From the NCBI GenBank assembly GCA_016720065.1, contig JADJXY010000002.1, positions 2,121,001 to 2,185,000 on the forward strand: a stretch of 64,000 nucleotides of DNA. Direction: 5' to 3'. A model generated the notes under the pieces. That model was given only the letters and a program-made list of their open reading frames with translations, searched no databases and was not told the DNA's origin. A program made the translations under genes and the position numbers. The DNA comes from Betaproteobacteria bacterium. GTDB lineage: Bacteria > Pseudomonadota > Gammaproteobacteria > Burkholderiales > Rhodocyclaceae. Position 1 is the stretch's first letter. Each line of letters begins with the position of its first letter. Shown one piece after another: positions 37,303 to 46,079 of this stretch.

Positions 37303-38745
37303 TTAACGGACGGCGACGCCTCGTCCGATCAGGGCAAGCGCCTCGCCCCGCAGGGGATGACGCAGAACGAAGATGCTCAGCAGCCAGGCAAGGGTCGCCG
37401 CCACCCCCCCAAGGAGTATCTGAAGCCAGACCGCGGCATGAATGCTTTCGCTCAGCATCACAACCGGGAGCGTGATGACCGCCGTCCCGACTGTGACACC
37501 GAGGCTACGCCACAGGGCTCCCGCAAGCACCGCCAGGCGAAAACCAAGATATCGACTCAGCAGCAAATAGACAAAGACAGCCTTGAATCCCTGATAGGCG
37601 ACGCTGGCCGCCGCGACCACTTCCAGATCACCCGTGAGCGCACCCACCACATACAAACCGAACTGAACCGGGAGCGAAGCGAGTTCGACCCACATCACTT
37701 TTCCAATCTGGCCGATGGCAATCAAGACCGACGAAAACAGATAGAACGGGGCGATCACCCAATACGCCAGGCAGAACCACTTGACCAGCGGGATGCAGTC
37801 CTTCCAGCCCTCGCCGTAGAGCAGCAATACGACCGGTTGGCCCAGCAGGGCGAGCACCACGAAGAATGGCCAGGCGACCCCGGTGATGAAGCCCGCCGAA
37901 CGCAGGTAGTCGCCCCGGACATCGCCGCCCTCCCGCACCGTCTTGGAGAAATGCGGCAGTGCCACGGCCCACAGGGCATTCATGACGCCCTGATTGAAAA
38001 TCTCGATCAATCCCCCAGCCCGGCTGAAGAGCCCCACCGCAACGAGGGACATCATGCGCCCCACCACCAGGTCGGCCGTTCCCTTCGCCAGCGCCCCAGC
38101 CAGATTGGACACCACGGAAAGGGAACCGAAGCTCAGGACTCGCCGAACCTCTCCAAAGCCCATCCGCCAGGGAATTTCCGCGGGACGGTGCAGGTTGGCG
38201 ATGGCGGCGGAAGCCAGCACGTTGGCCAGCGAAGCATACGCAAGGCTCATGTAGCTGTGTCCCGCGTAGGCAAACACGAGGGATACGGCAAAGTGGACGA
38301 CCGTCGAGCCAATCTTGACCTGTGCCACCGCGGCGAAATTCATTTCCCGTTGGAGATATCCCAGGGTGATCTGCCCAAACGGTATGAGGAGGAAATTGAG
38401 CGAGAGCACCAACATCACGTTGCGCACCCCCGGCTCCCGGTAAAAGTCGGCCGCGACACCGCTCAGGCCAGCGGTAATCGCCGCGAGGACCACCGCCACC
38501 AGCAGGGAAACCGAAAACGCCGCCCGCAGGCGCTCCCGCGTTAACTCCCGCTCCTGGATGATGTACTGGCCGACGCCGAAATCCCGCACCGCCTGGGCAA
38601 GCGCGATGAGCGCCGACGCGACCGAGAAGATGCCGATTTCCCCGGGAGACAGCAGGCGTGCAAGGATGATCGAGCCCGCGAACTGCAGCGCGATGATGCC
38701 GTAGTTCTGGGCAAAATTGATCAACAGGGCCTTGCGCAGGGTCAC
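37303..38745 (-). CDS. oligosaccharide flippase (Wzx-like), paralogue A
   Basis: A 480-residue polytopic membrane protein of the polysaccharide-transporter (MOP) family that moves lipid-linked repeat units across the inner membrane. At least twelve hydrophobic segments are visible. The open frame extends to an ATG at 38805, but the GTG at 38745 (VTLRKALLINFAQNYG) matches the start of its paralogue and has a GGAAA upstream, so it is preferred. The segment GVGQYIIQERELTRERLRAAF is nearly the same as GVGTYLIQEKELTPDRIRSAF in the divergent flippase at 38958-40430. Confidence 0.88.
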   Translation of the reverse strand: MTLRKALLINFAQNYGIIALQFAGSIILARLLSPGEIGIFSVASALIALAQAVRDFGVGQYIIQERELTRERLRAAFSVSLLVAVVLAAITAGLSGVAADFYREPGVRNVMLVLSLNFLLIPFGQITLGYLQREMNFAAVAQVKIGSTVVHFAVSLVFAYAGHSYMSLAYASLANVLASAAIANLHRPAEIPWRMGFGEVRRVLSFGSLSVVSNLAGALAKGTADLVVGRMMSLVAVGLFSRAGGLIEIFNQGVMNALWAVALPHFSKTVREGGDVRGDYLRSAGFITGVAWPFFVVLALLGQPVVLLLYGEGWKDCIPLVKWFCLAYWVIAPFYLFSSVLIAIGQIGKVMWVELASLPVQFGLYVVGALTGDLEVVAAASVAYQGFKAVFVYLLLSRYLGFRLAVLAGALWRSLGVTVGTAVITLPVVMLSESIHAAVWLQILLGGVAATLAWLLSIFVLRHPLRGEALALIGRGVAVR

Positions 38746-38881
38746 GACATTTCCGGATGGGGACTGAATGCTGCCTGCGGGTTCGCGAAGCGGGCAGGAA
38801 CGCATGCTACCAGTTCACTCATCGACCTTTTCCCCGCCCGTGGCGCCAGGTGCGCATTCCTCCTCGCATGGCGTGCATTTT

Positions 38882-38911
38882 TTGGCGAGACCGACCCACG
38901 CCCGGGATAAG
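38882..38911 (+). promoter_or_regulatory. candidate sigma-70 promoter of flippase B
   Basis: TTGGCG and GATAAG, separated by 18 bases, lie 46 bases before the flippase start. Each hexamer matches the sigma-70 consensus at four of six positions. In GC-rich DNA such matches are weak evidence. Confidence 0.3.
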
Positions 38912-38957
38912 ATGAGCGCCCGCTTCAATCCCCCCGCCGACGGGTGTTTTCCATTCC

Positions 38958-40430
38958 ATGAGCACGCTGCGCAATTCCCTCCTCTGGTCGGTCGGCGGCC
39001 GTTACCTGACCCTGGGCCTGCAACTGGTCTCCTTCATCGTCCTTGCGCGCCTGCTGACGCCGGAAGACGTGGGCCTCTACTCCGTTGCCGCCGCCTTCAT
39101 CGGGCTGACCCAGGTCCTGCGGGAATTCGGCGTCGGCACCTACCTCATCCAGGAAAAGGAACTGACGCCGGACCGCATCCGCAGCGCCTTCACCCTCTCC
39201 CTGCTGATCAGTGCGACGCTCTGTCTGGCGGTCCTCGGCCTTGCCACGCCCATCGCCGAGTTTTACCGTGAGCCCCGCCTGGAACCCGTCCTGCGGGTTC
39301 TCGCCCTCTCCTTCCTGCTCATTCCCTTCGGCAGCACGGCGCTGGCCATCCTCAACCGCGACATGCGCTTCAAGGCACTCTTCTGGATTTCCACCAGTTC
39401 TGCGGTCCTGAGCCAGCTGGCGGCCCTGGGCTTCGCAGCCCTGGGCTTCGGCTACTGGAGCCTGGTCTGGTCGTCCCTCGTCGCCACCGGCGTCAGCGTC
39501 ACGGGAGCCGCCATCGCCGCCCGGGGAGGGCTCGTGCACAGGCCCACCCTGAACGAGTGGCGGCGCGTCCTCAACTTCGGCAGCCAACTGGTCGCCGGGC
39601 GCATCGTCAGCGAACTCTCGCTGAGTTTCAACGATCTGGTCGTGGGCCGCGTGCTGGGCCTCGCCGAGGTCGGCATCCTGAGCCGCGCCCAGGGCGTCAT
39701 GAATCTGGCCCACCGGGATTTCCTCAACGCCATCCGCAACGTCGCGCTGCCGGCCTTCGCCAAGGCCCAGCGCGAAGGGAGCGACGTCGATCTCCTGCAC
39801 GCCAAGTTCGTCGCCAACGCTGCGGCCTTCGCCTGGCCCTTCTACGGCCTGCTCGCCCTCTTCCCCCTGGAAGCCCTGCGCCTCCTCTTCGGCCCCCAGT
39901 GGGACGCCGCCGCCCCCCTGGTGCCCATCTTCTGCGCCGCCGGCGCGATCGCCGTCCTGTGGTCTTTTGCTACCTCGGCCCTGACCGGCTGCGGCCACAT
40001 CGGCACCACGACCCGCATCGAACTCGCCATCCAGCCGATCCGCCTTGGCCTTATGGCCGCCTGCGCCTATTTCTTCCCTCGCCTGGAGGCCTTCGCCTGG
40101 GCGCTTCTGCTGGTCTACGCCCTCAATGTTTACATCGCCCTGAGCCTCAAGCAGACCCGCCTGCCCAGCGATGCCCGGCGCTTCATCGCCCAACTGCGCC
40201 CCAGCCTCAGCCTCGCCCTGACCACCCTCTCCCCTGCCATCCTGGTGCGCACCCTGCAAGCCAGCGGCCTGATCGAGGGATCGCTCACGATTTTCGTCTC
40301 CGTGGCCGCCCTGTGTGCGCTGGCCTGGATTCTGGCCCTCGCCACGCTGGGCCACCCGCTCCTGGACGACCCGGTCTTCGGACGCGTCAAGGCCCTCCTC
40401 GGACGGCTCGGGCCCGGCCGCAGTTCCTGA
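38958..40430 (+). CDS. oligosaccharide flippase (Wzx-like), paralogue B
   Basis: A 490-residue multi-spanning protein of the same polysaccharide-transporter family as the neighbouring gene on the other strand. LLWSVGGRYLTLGLQLVSF is the first membrane segment, and FYREPRLEPVLRVLALSFLLIPFG parallels FYREPGVRNVMLVLSLNFLLIPFG in paralogue A. The two are divergent, with 212 bases between their starts. An EPS locus usually needs one flippase; two suggest either two distinct repeat units or an acquired second module. GC content here is like the rest of the window, unlike the WbsX gene. Confidence 0.9.
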   Translation: MSTLRNSLLWSVGGRYLTLGLQLVSFIVLARLLTPEDVGLYSVAAAFIGLTQVLREFGVGTYLIQEKELTPDRIRSAFTLSLLISATLCLAVLGLATPIAEFYREPRLEPVLRVLALSFLLIPFGSTALAILNRDMRFKALFWISTSSAVLSQLAALGFAALGFGYWSLVWSSLVATGVSVTGAAIAARGGLVHRPTLNEWRRVLNFGSQLVAGRIVSELSLSFNDLVVGRVLGLAEVGILSRAQGVMNLAHRDFLNAIRNVALPAFAKAQREGSDVDLLHAKFVANAAAFAWPFYGLLALFPLEALRLLFGPQWDAAAPLVPIFCAAGAIAVLWSFATSALTGCGHIGTTTRIELAIQPIRLGLMAACAYFFPRLEAFAWALLLVYALNVYIALSLKQTRLPSDARRFIAQLRPSLSLALTTLSPAILVRTLQASGLIEGSLTIFVSVAALCALAWILALATLGHPLLDDPVFGRVKALLGRLGPGRSS

Positions 40431-40502
40431 ACACACCCGACCCGCCCCGGAAACAGCACCTATCATCACTCTTTTCTCGCAGCCCTCACCCGCGAGTGGA
40501 TC

Positions 40503-40724
40503 ATGAAGCGGGCCATCCGCTTCGGCCGCGCCGAGCGCTTTCGCGCCCTCCGGAGCGGCGGCACCAACGCCCGCGAGACCAGCCTGTTCGGCCTGCTCAA
40601 TTTCCCGCGCTGGATGCCCCAAGACTTTCTATTCCGCTATCTCAAGGGCCAGTTGCTGCGCCTGGCCGGCAGCGACCACCGCTGGGCCGACATCCTGTGG
40701 GAAGCCCACCTGCGGCTGGGCTAA
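40503..40724 (+). CDS. small orphan protein, 73 residues
   Basis: A short frame opening MKRAIRFGRAERFRALRSGG and ending WADILWEAHLRLG. It is basic at the N-terminus with no membrane segment or signal. Codon use has the strong third-position G/C of neighbouring genes, and GAG stands close before the ATG, so it looks translated. I do not recognise a family. It might be a leftover C-terminus of a glycosyltransferase or a small accessory protein. It follows flippase B by 72 bases. Confidence 0.5.
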   Translation: MKRAIRFGRAERFRALRSGGTNARETSLFGLLNFPRWMPQDFLFRYLKGQLLRLAGSDHRWADILWEAHLRLG

Positions 40725-40858
40725 GTGATGCAGGCCCAGGAGGAAAAGAGAAGCAGCCCGCCTGGCGCCCGGGGCTGAGTCGCCCCTCCGCCCGATACCG
40801 GGATTCTCCCGCGCAGCGGGCGAGGTCAGGATTCAAGGACGCCGCGCGTCCTGCGGCC

Positions 40859-42187
40859 TTATCGCCCCAGGAGCCGCTCGATCTCGCCCTGGAAGCGGGC
40901 CGCCATGCGGGCTCGCGTGTTGGCCTGTAACCAGCGGTCGAGGTCGGGGTTTTCGGGCACCCCCTCTTTTTCCCGCCTGGACTTGAGTTCCAGGACATTG
41001 AGCACCATGGCGTGAATGGCGGCGACGTCGCAACTCTGCATGCTCCAGCCGGCTTTGAGCGATTGCACCAGGCGGGTGGATTCCCCCCGGTCGTCGAGCA
41101 GCAGAACGGGCCGTCGCGCCGCAAGGTACTCGTAGAGCTTGCCCGGGAGGTAGCGCTCGAAACGCTCGTCGTGGAAGAGCAGGAGTGCATCCGCCGCGCC
41201 CATCATCGCCTGGACCTCGTGCAGCGGAACGAGGGGATGGCTTTCGACCACCCCGGGAAAGGGAAAACGGGCAAGCGCCTCCTGGGTGGCCGGCGTCTTG
41301 TTGCCCACGAAGCGGACCACGAGTTTGCGCTCAAGCCCGGGGTGTTCCCGCAAAACGACGGCCAGGGCAGCGAGGAAGCGTTCCGGATCGGTATGCCCGC
41401 CAAGCTTTCCGGCAAAGAGAAACAGAGCGCGCTCATCGCCGGGCGGTGCAACGGCGCCCCGGGACGGTTCCCCTTCCGACTCCCATCCGTTGGCGATCAC
41501 CTCACATTTGTGTACCAGGGTTCCAGGGTAGGTTTTGCCCAGCAAGTCGCGCTGCGATGCAGTGGTGACGGTCACCAGGTCGGCCCTGGCCAGGCAGCGC
41601 GCCTCCCACTCCCGGTCCTGCGGCTCTTTGCGGACGAAATCGAAGGGATTCAGGGACCACTCGTCCCGGTAGTCCAGAATGAGCTTGCTGCCCAGGTAAC
41701 GGGCGAGATGGTACCCCGCGATGAAGGTATGAAAGGGGGGACCGGAGGCGATGAGAACCTGGGGCGGGTCGGCGCGCCAGATTTTACGGGCATGGTCGAA
41801 GATCCCGACGGCGTTGAGCAGGCCGCCATCGACGCGAGGGAAAAAGCGATAGCTGGTGACGCGGGTCGATTCCGGAATACGGTGAATCAGGACAGCGGCG
41901 CCGATCTGTTCAAGGAGTTGCAGACCCGCCGGTGTCGGAACCTCCGGCCCGGTAACGGCCAGCACCTCCACCTCCATCCCCGCCTGCACGAGGTGACGGG
42001 CCAGGGCGGCGGGTCGGTATACCCCACCCGTGATGGCCGGCGCGAAATCCCGCACGATGAGGCCCACTCGAACCGGTTTGCCCCTGGCAGGACGTATCGC
42101 CGAGGCCAGGCAGCGCAATTCCGTGCCGGCCAGTTGCGAATATCCGATGAGGGTCGAGAGGAGGGTACCGAGAAACGTTGTGGACAT
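40859..42187 (-). CDS. glycosyltransferase, GT-B fold
   Basis: A 442-residue GT4-like enzyme. The N-terminal 35 residues contain a short hydrophobic stretch, after which VRVGLIVRDFAPAITGGVYRP begins the catalytic fold; YLGSKLILDYRDEWSLNPFD and LFLFAGKLGGHTDPERFLAAL mark the two Rossmann halves, and LPGKLYEYLAARRPVLLL is the donor-site helix. It is close in style to the glycosyltransferase at 23411-24667 (DCRD versus DYRD, KLYEYFRAGRP versus KLYEYLAARRP), so the two may be distant paralogues. Donor sugar unknown. Confidence 0.87.
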   Translation of the reverse strand: MSTTFLGTLLSTLIGYSQLAGTELRCLASAIRPARGKPVRVGLIVRDFAPAITGGVYRPAALARHLVQAGMEVEVLAVTGPEVPTPAGLQLLEQIGAAVLIHRIPESTRVTSYRFFPRVDGGLLNAVGIFDHARKIWRADPPQVLIASGPPFHTFIAGYHLARYLGSKLILDYRDEWSLNPFDFVRKEPQDREWEARCLARADLVTVTTASQRDLLGKTYPGTLVHKCEVIANGWESEGEPSRGAVAPPGDERALFLFAGKLGGHTDPERFLAALAVVLREHPGLERKLVVRFVGNKTPATQEALARFPFPGVVESHPLVPLHEVQAMMGAADALLLFHDERFERYLPGKLYEYLAARRPVLLLDDRGESTRLVQSLKAGWSMQSCDVAAIHAMVLNVLELKSRREKEGVPENPDLDRWLQANTRARMAARFQGEIERLLGR

Positions 42188-42289
42188 GGCGAAAGCGGGT
42201 CAAAACTCACACAAGGGCAGGTGCAGCGGCACCCGATGACAGATACGCCCGCACCGGGAATAGCGGCGCAAACGACAAGCGCCGTGTTT

Positions 42290-43012
42290 TCAGCGCGCCG
42301 ACTCCGGCGCGGGTGCGGCGTCGGGCTCGGGCGCCTTGTCTGCCGCTCGTGGCGGTGGCTCCTTCCACTTCCCCACCTTGCTCAGCATCCCCTTGAGCCC
42401 CGGGAGCGAGAACCCCTGGGCGTAGGCGGCGTGGGCCGCCTCCAGCGCCTTGTCGTGCTCGCCGATCTGGAAGTAGGCGAGCCCCATGTTGTAGGTCGCG
42501 CTGGGGGAGAGGTATTCCGCGTCGGCGACGTGCTGGAGTTGCTCCCGGGCCAGGGACTTTTCCCCCTGCTTGGCCAGCCAGATGCCGTAGAGCAGCCGTG
42601 CCTGCGCATCGTCCGGCGCCTTGCGCACGGCGCGGTCGAACCAGCAGGCCATCGTATGGCTGGAACCCCGCGGTCGGTCGGTCTTCTCCCGCTCGGCCAG
42701 CCGGGCCATGGCGTTGAGCGCCCGATGATGATTGGGAAAATAGCGCAGGGTGAAATCGATGTCGGTGCCTATGGTTGCAGTACTCTGACCCGATTTCAGG
42801 TTGGCGACCCGGGGGGTGAAGTGATGGGCCTCGACGACCTGGAGTTTGCCCGGCAGCGGGTTGCGATAATCAAAGGGCCCGACCGTATCTCCGGGCCCAC
42901 CGCGGGCGGCAACCGATCCGCAGGCCTCCTCGCCAGTGGCCACTTCCGCCAGGGCATGAGGTGCGGCCAGGGCCAGGATGGCCGCGGCCATAAGAAATCG
43001 CGTCGTCTGCAT
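42290..43012 (-). CDS. exported TPR protein
   Basis: A 240-residue protein with signal peptide MQTTRFLMAAAILALAAPHALA, a novel-looking N-domain (DTVGPFDYRNPLPGKLQVVEAHHF), then two to three tetratricopeptide repeats (ARLLYGIWLAKQGEKSLA, ATYNMGLAYFQIGEHDKAL) and a Pro/Ala-rich tail. TPR proteins of this type occur in EPS loci as periplasmic scaffolds. It lies 102 bases before the glycosyltransferase gene on the same strand and is divergent from the acyl-CoA ligase gene across 221 bases. Function is not known. Confidence 0.8.
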   Translation of the reverse strand: MQTTRFLMAAAILALAAPHALAEVATGEEACGSVAARGGPGDTVGPFDYRNPLPGKLQVVEAHHFTPRVANLKSGQSTATIGTDIDFTLRYFPNHHRALNAMARLAEREKTDRPRGSSHTMACWFDRAVRKAPDDAQARLLYGIWLAKQGEKSLAREQLQHVADAEYLSPSATYNMGLAYFQIGEHDKALEAAHAAYAQGFSLPGLKGMLSKVGKWKEPPPRAADKAPEPDAAPAPESAR

Positions 43013-43233
43013 GGGAGGGTTCTCTGGTTTCGGCGGGGAAAAAAGCGACGGGCATATGCCCGATGGCCAGCCGCGATTATAGGCGCTGCACGCCCCCCGG
43101 TTTGCCTAATACTTCACGACAAAGATTGCCCATTGCGGATAAACTGCGCCCCTTGACCCGGCGGCCCGCCGGCAACGCCGGGCTTCGGCCCTGGCGGGGC
43201 GAGGCCGCAGACGAACCGCCCGATCCAGTCGCC

Positions 43234-44811
43234 ATGAATACCTTCCTCCTGCACCACCTGCCCCTGGCCTCCGCCGCCGGCACCCCGGCCGCCCCCGCCC
43301 TGACCTATACCGGCAAGACGCTTTCCTACGGCGAACTGGCCGGCGAGATCGAGTCTTTGGCCGGCGGCCTCGTCCATCTGGGCCTGGGCCGCGGCGAGCG
43401 GGTCGGCATCTATCTGGAAAAGCGCTTCGAATTCGTGGTCGCGGCCTTCGGCGCCGCGGCAGCGGGCGGTGTTTTCGTCCCTCTCAATCCCCTGCTCAAG
43501 GCGGAACAGGTGGGCTACATCCTGGCCGACTGCGCCGTGCGCATCCTCATCACCTCGGCCGAGCGCTTCGAAGTGCTGCGCGAAACCCTCGCCGCCTGCC
43601 ATGATCTGCGCCGCGTGATCGTCATCGGCGAACTGCCCGCCGAGCGGGAGCACCTGCCCTTCGCCCTGGAATCCTGGAGCGAAACCCTGGCCGGCCCCCG
43701 GGGGGAGCCGCACCGCGTCATCGATACCGACGTGGTCTCCATTCTGTACACCTCGGGCAGCACCGGCCGCCCCAAGGGCGTCGTCCTCTCCCACCGCAAC
43801 ATGGTGGCGGGGGCCAAGAGCGTGGCGAGCTATCTCGAAAACCGCGCCGACGACACCCTGCTCGCCGCCCTGCCCCTGTCCTTCGATGCCGGCTTCAGCC
43901 AACTGACCACGGCCTTCCACGTGGGCGCCCGGGTGGTGCTGCTCAATTACCTGCTGCCCAAGGACGTGCTCAACGCCATCGCCCGCGAGAAGGTCACCGG
44001 CCTCACCGCCGTGCCGCCCCTCTACATCCAGCTCACCCAGTTGAAGTGGCCGGAGACGGTCACCGACCACCTGCGCTATTTCGCCAATACCGGCGGCCGC
44101 ATGCCGCGGGAGACCCTGGACGCCCTGCGCCGCGCCCTGCCCCGCAGCAAGCCTTACCTGATGTACGGCCTGACCGAGGCCTTCCGCTCCACCTACCTGC
44201 CGCCGGAGCAGGTGGACCGGCGCCCCGATTCCATCGGCAAAGCCATCCCCAATGCGGAAATCCTGGTTCTGCGGGAGGACGGCAGCGAGTGCGCCCCCAA
44301 CGAACCGGGGGAACTGGTGCACCGTGGCGCCCTGGTGGGCCAGGGTTACTGGAACGATGGCGAGAAGACCGCCGAGCGCTACAAGCCCCTGCTGCACCGG
44401 GAGGCCGGTCTCGTGCTGCCCGAAATCGCGGTTTTTTCCGGCGATACGGTGCGCCGCGACGAGGAAGGCTACCTGTACTTCATCGGCCGGCGCGACGAGA
44501 TGATCAAGACCTCCGGCTACCGCGTCAGCCCCACGGAAATCGAGGAGGTGCTCTACGGCACCCAACTGGTGGGGGAAGTGGCGGCCTTCGGCGTTCCCCA
44601 TCCACAACTGGGCCAGGCCGTCGTCGTCGTGGCCACGCCCCGGGGCGAAACCCTGGACGTGGACGCCCTGCTGAAACTGGCCCGGGAGCGCCTGCCCATC
44701 TACATGCTGCCTGCCCGGGTCGACGTGCGCCCCGGCCCCCTGCCCCGCAACCCCAACGGCAAGATCGACCGCAAGCTCCTGTCCGGTGAATTCCAGAATC
44801 TCTACGAGTAA
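43234..44811 (+). CDS. XrtA-associated acyl-CoA ligase (AMP-forming), TIGR03098 type
   Basis: A 525-residue adenylate-forming enzyme. The ATP-binding ILYTSGSTGRPKG motif, the GRRDEMIKTSGYRVSP hinge and the C-terminal LPRNPNGKIDRK lysine are all present, so the enzyme should be active. It matches by recall the exosortase-A-associated ligase family. It activates a carboxylic acid as acyl-AMP and passes it to CoA or a carrier protein; two ACPs are encoded in the window. The open frame begins at 43063, but the ATG at 43234 gives the family-type N-terminus. The PLP decarboxylase gene follows six bases on, a pairing conserved in XrtA loci. Confidence 0.92.
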   Translation: MNTFLLHHLPLASAAGTPAAPALTYTGKTLSYGELAGEIESLAGGLVHLGLGRGERVGIYLEKRFEFVVAAFGAAAAGGVFVPLNPLLKAEQVGYILADCAVRILITSAERFEVLRETLAACHDLRRVIVIGELPAEREHLPFALESWSETLAGPRGEPHRVIDTDVVSILYTSGSTGRPKGVVLSHRNMVAGAKSVASYLENRADDTLLAALPLSFDAGFSQLTTAFHVGARVVLLNYLLPKDVLNAIAREKVTGLTAVPPLYIQLTQLKWPETVTDHLRYFANTGGRMPRETLDALRRALPRSKPYLMYGLTEAFRSTYLPPEQVDRRPDSIGKAIPNAEILVLREDGSECAPNEPGELVHRGALVGQGYWNDGEKTAERYKPLLHREAGLVLPEIAVFSGDTVRRDEEGYLYFIGRRDEMIKTSGYRVSPTEIEEVLYGTQLVGEVAAFGVPHPQLGQAVVVVATPRGETLDVDALLKLARERLPIYMLPARVDVRPGPLPRNPNGKIDRKLLSGEFQNLYE

Positions 44812-44817
44812 GTCGCC

Positions 44818-46053
44818 ATGAGCGCTCCCGTGCACACCCCCATGCATCAGTTTCCCATCGCCCACGGCGAACTGCTGGTGGGCGGCATTCCCCTCACCCG
44901 CCTCGCCGCCCGGGTGGGCGCCGGGGTGCCCTTCTACGCCTACGACCGCCGCCTGCTCGACGCCCGGGTCGCCACCCTGCGCCAGGTTCTGCCGCGGGAG
45001 GTTCGCCTGCATTACGCCCTGAAGGCCAACCCCATGCCCGCCCTGGCCTGCCACATGGCGCCCCTGGTGGACGGCATGGACGTGGCCTCGGGACGCGAAC
45101 TGCGGGTGGCCCTGGACGCCGGCGTCGCAGCGGCGGAAATCAGCTTCGCCGGCCCGGGCAAGTCCGAGGCCGAACTGCTGCAGGCCGTCGCGGCGGGCAT
45201 CCTGGTCAATGTCGAAAGCCTGCGGGAACTGCCCCTGCTGGCCACGGCCTCCCGCAGCCTGGGGCGGCCCGCCCGGGTCGCCCTGCGGGTCAATCCGGAT
45301 TTCGAACTGAAGAGCTCGGGCATGAAGATGGGCGGCGGCCCCAAGCAGTTCGGCATCGACGCGGAGCAGGTGCCCGAGGCCCTGGCCGAGGTGCGCCGCC
45401 TGGACCTGGCATTCGAAGGCTTCCACATTTTCTCCGGCTCCCAGAACCTGCGCGCCGAATCGATTTGCGAAGCCCAGCGCAATGCCGTGGACCTCGCCCT
45501 GCGCCTCGCCAGCGGGGCCGGCCTGCCCCTCAGGCGCCTCAACGTGGGGGGCGGCTTCGGCATCCCTTACTTCCCGGGCGAAACGCCCCTGGACCTGGCC
45601 CCCATCGGCGAGAACCTCGCCGCCCTGGTGCAGCGGCTCAAGACCGCAGCACCGGGCTGCGAGCTGACCGTCGAACTGGGCCGCTACCTGGTGGGCGAGG
45701 CCGGCATCTACGTTTGCCGCATCCTGGACCGCAAGATTTCCCGGGGCCAGGTCTTCCTGGTGGCCGACGGCGGCCTGCACCACCATCTGGCCGCTTCAGG
45801 CAATTTCGGCCAGGTGATCCGCAAGAATTACCCGGTGACCATCGGCAACCGCCTGGCCCCGGATGCCCCGCGGGAGACGGCCTCGGTGGTGGGCCCCCTG
45901 TGCACGCCCCTCGATCTGCTGGCTGACCGCATGGACCTGCCCACCGCCCGTCCCGGCGATCTGGTGGTCGTCTTCCAGTCCGGCGCCTACGGCCCCAGCG
46001 CCAGCCCCCAGGCCTTCCTGAGCCATCCGGCCCCGGTCGAAGTCCTCGTCTGA
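44818..46053 (+). CDS. XrtA-associated PLP-dependent decarboxylase, TIGR03099 type
   Basis: A 411-residue enzyme of the alanine-racemase/ornithine-decarboxylase fold III group. Lys69 in LHYALKANP is the pyridoxal-phosphate lysine; FAGPGKSEAEL, LNVGGGFGIPY and GPLCTPLDLL (with the conserved Cys) fit the diaminopimelate/ornithine decarboxylase pattern. Its substrate is not established; relatives decarboxylate amino acids such as DAP, and the paired ligase suggests that an amine or amino acid is made and attached to something. The pair ligase-decarboxylase is followed 26 bases later by an asparagine-synthase-like gene. Confidence 0.92.
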   Translation: MSAPVHTPMHQFPIAHGELLVGGIPLTRLAARVGAGVPFYAYDRRLLDARVATLRQVLPREVRLHYALKANPMPALACHMAPLVDGMDVASGRELRVALDAGVAAAEISFAGPGKSEAELLQAVAAGILVNVESLRELPLLATASRSLGRPARVALRVNPDFELKSSGMKMGGGPKQFGIDAEQVPEALAEVRRLDLAFEGFHIFSGSQNLRAESICEAQRNAVDLALRLASGAGLPLRRLNVGGGFGIPYFPGETPLDLAPIGENLAALVQRLKTAAPGCELTVELGRYLVGEAGIYVCRILDRKISRGQVFLVADGGLHHHLAASGNFGQVIRKNYPVTIGNRLAPDAPRETASVVGPLCTPLDLLADRMDLPTARPGDLVVVFQSGAYGPSASPQAFLSHPAPVEVLV

Positions 46054-46079
46054 TCCGCGCCTTTCCCCGAGTTTCCCTC

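Noticed and set aside
40836..40852. Hairpin AGGACG/CGTCCT between the orphan gene and the glycosyltransferase
   Set aside because: Six-base stem with no T-run on either strand; unlikely to be a terminator and too short to stand out in GC-rich DNA.
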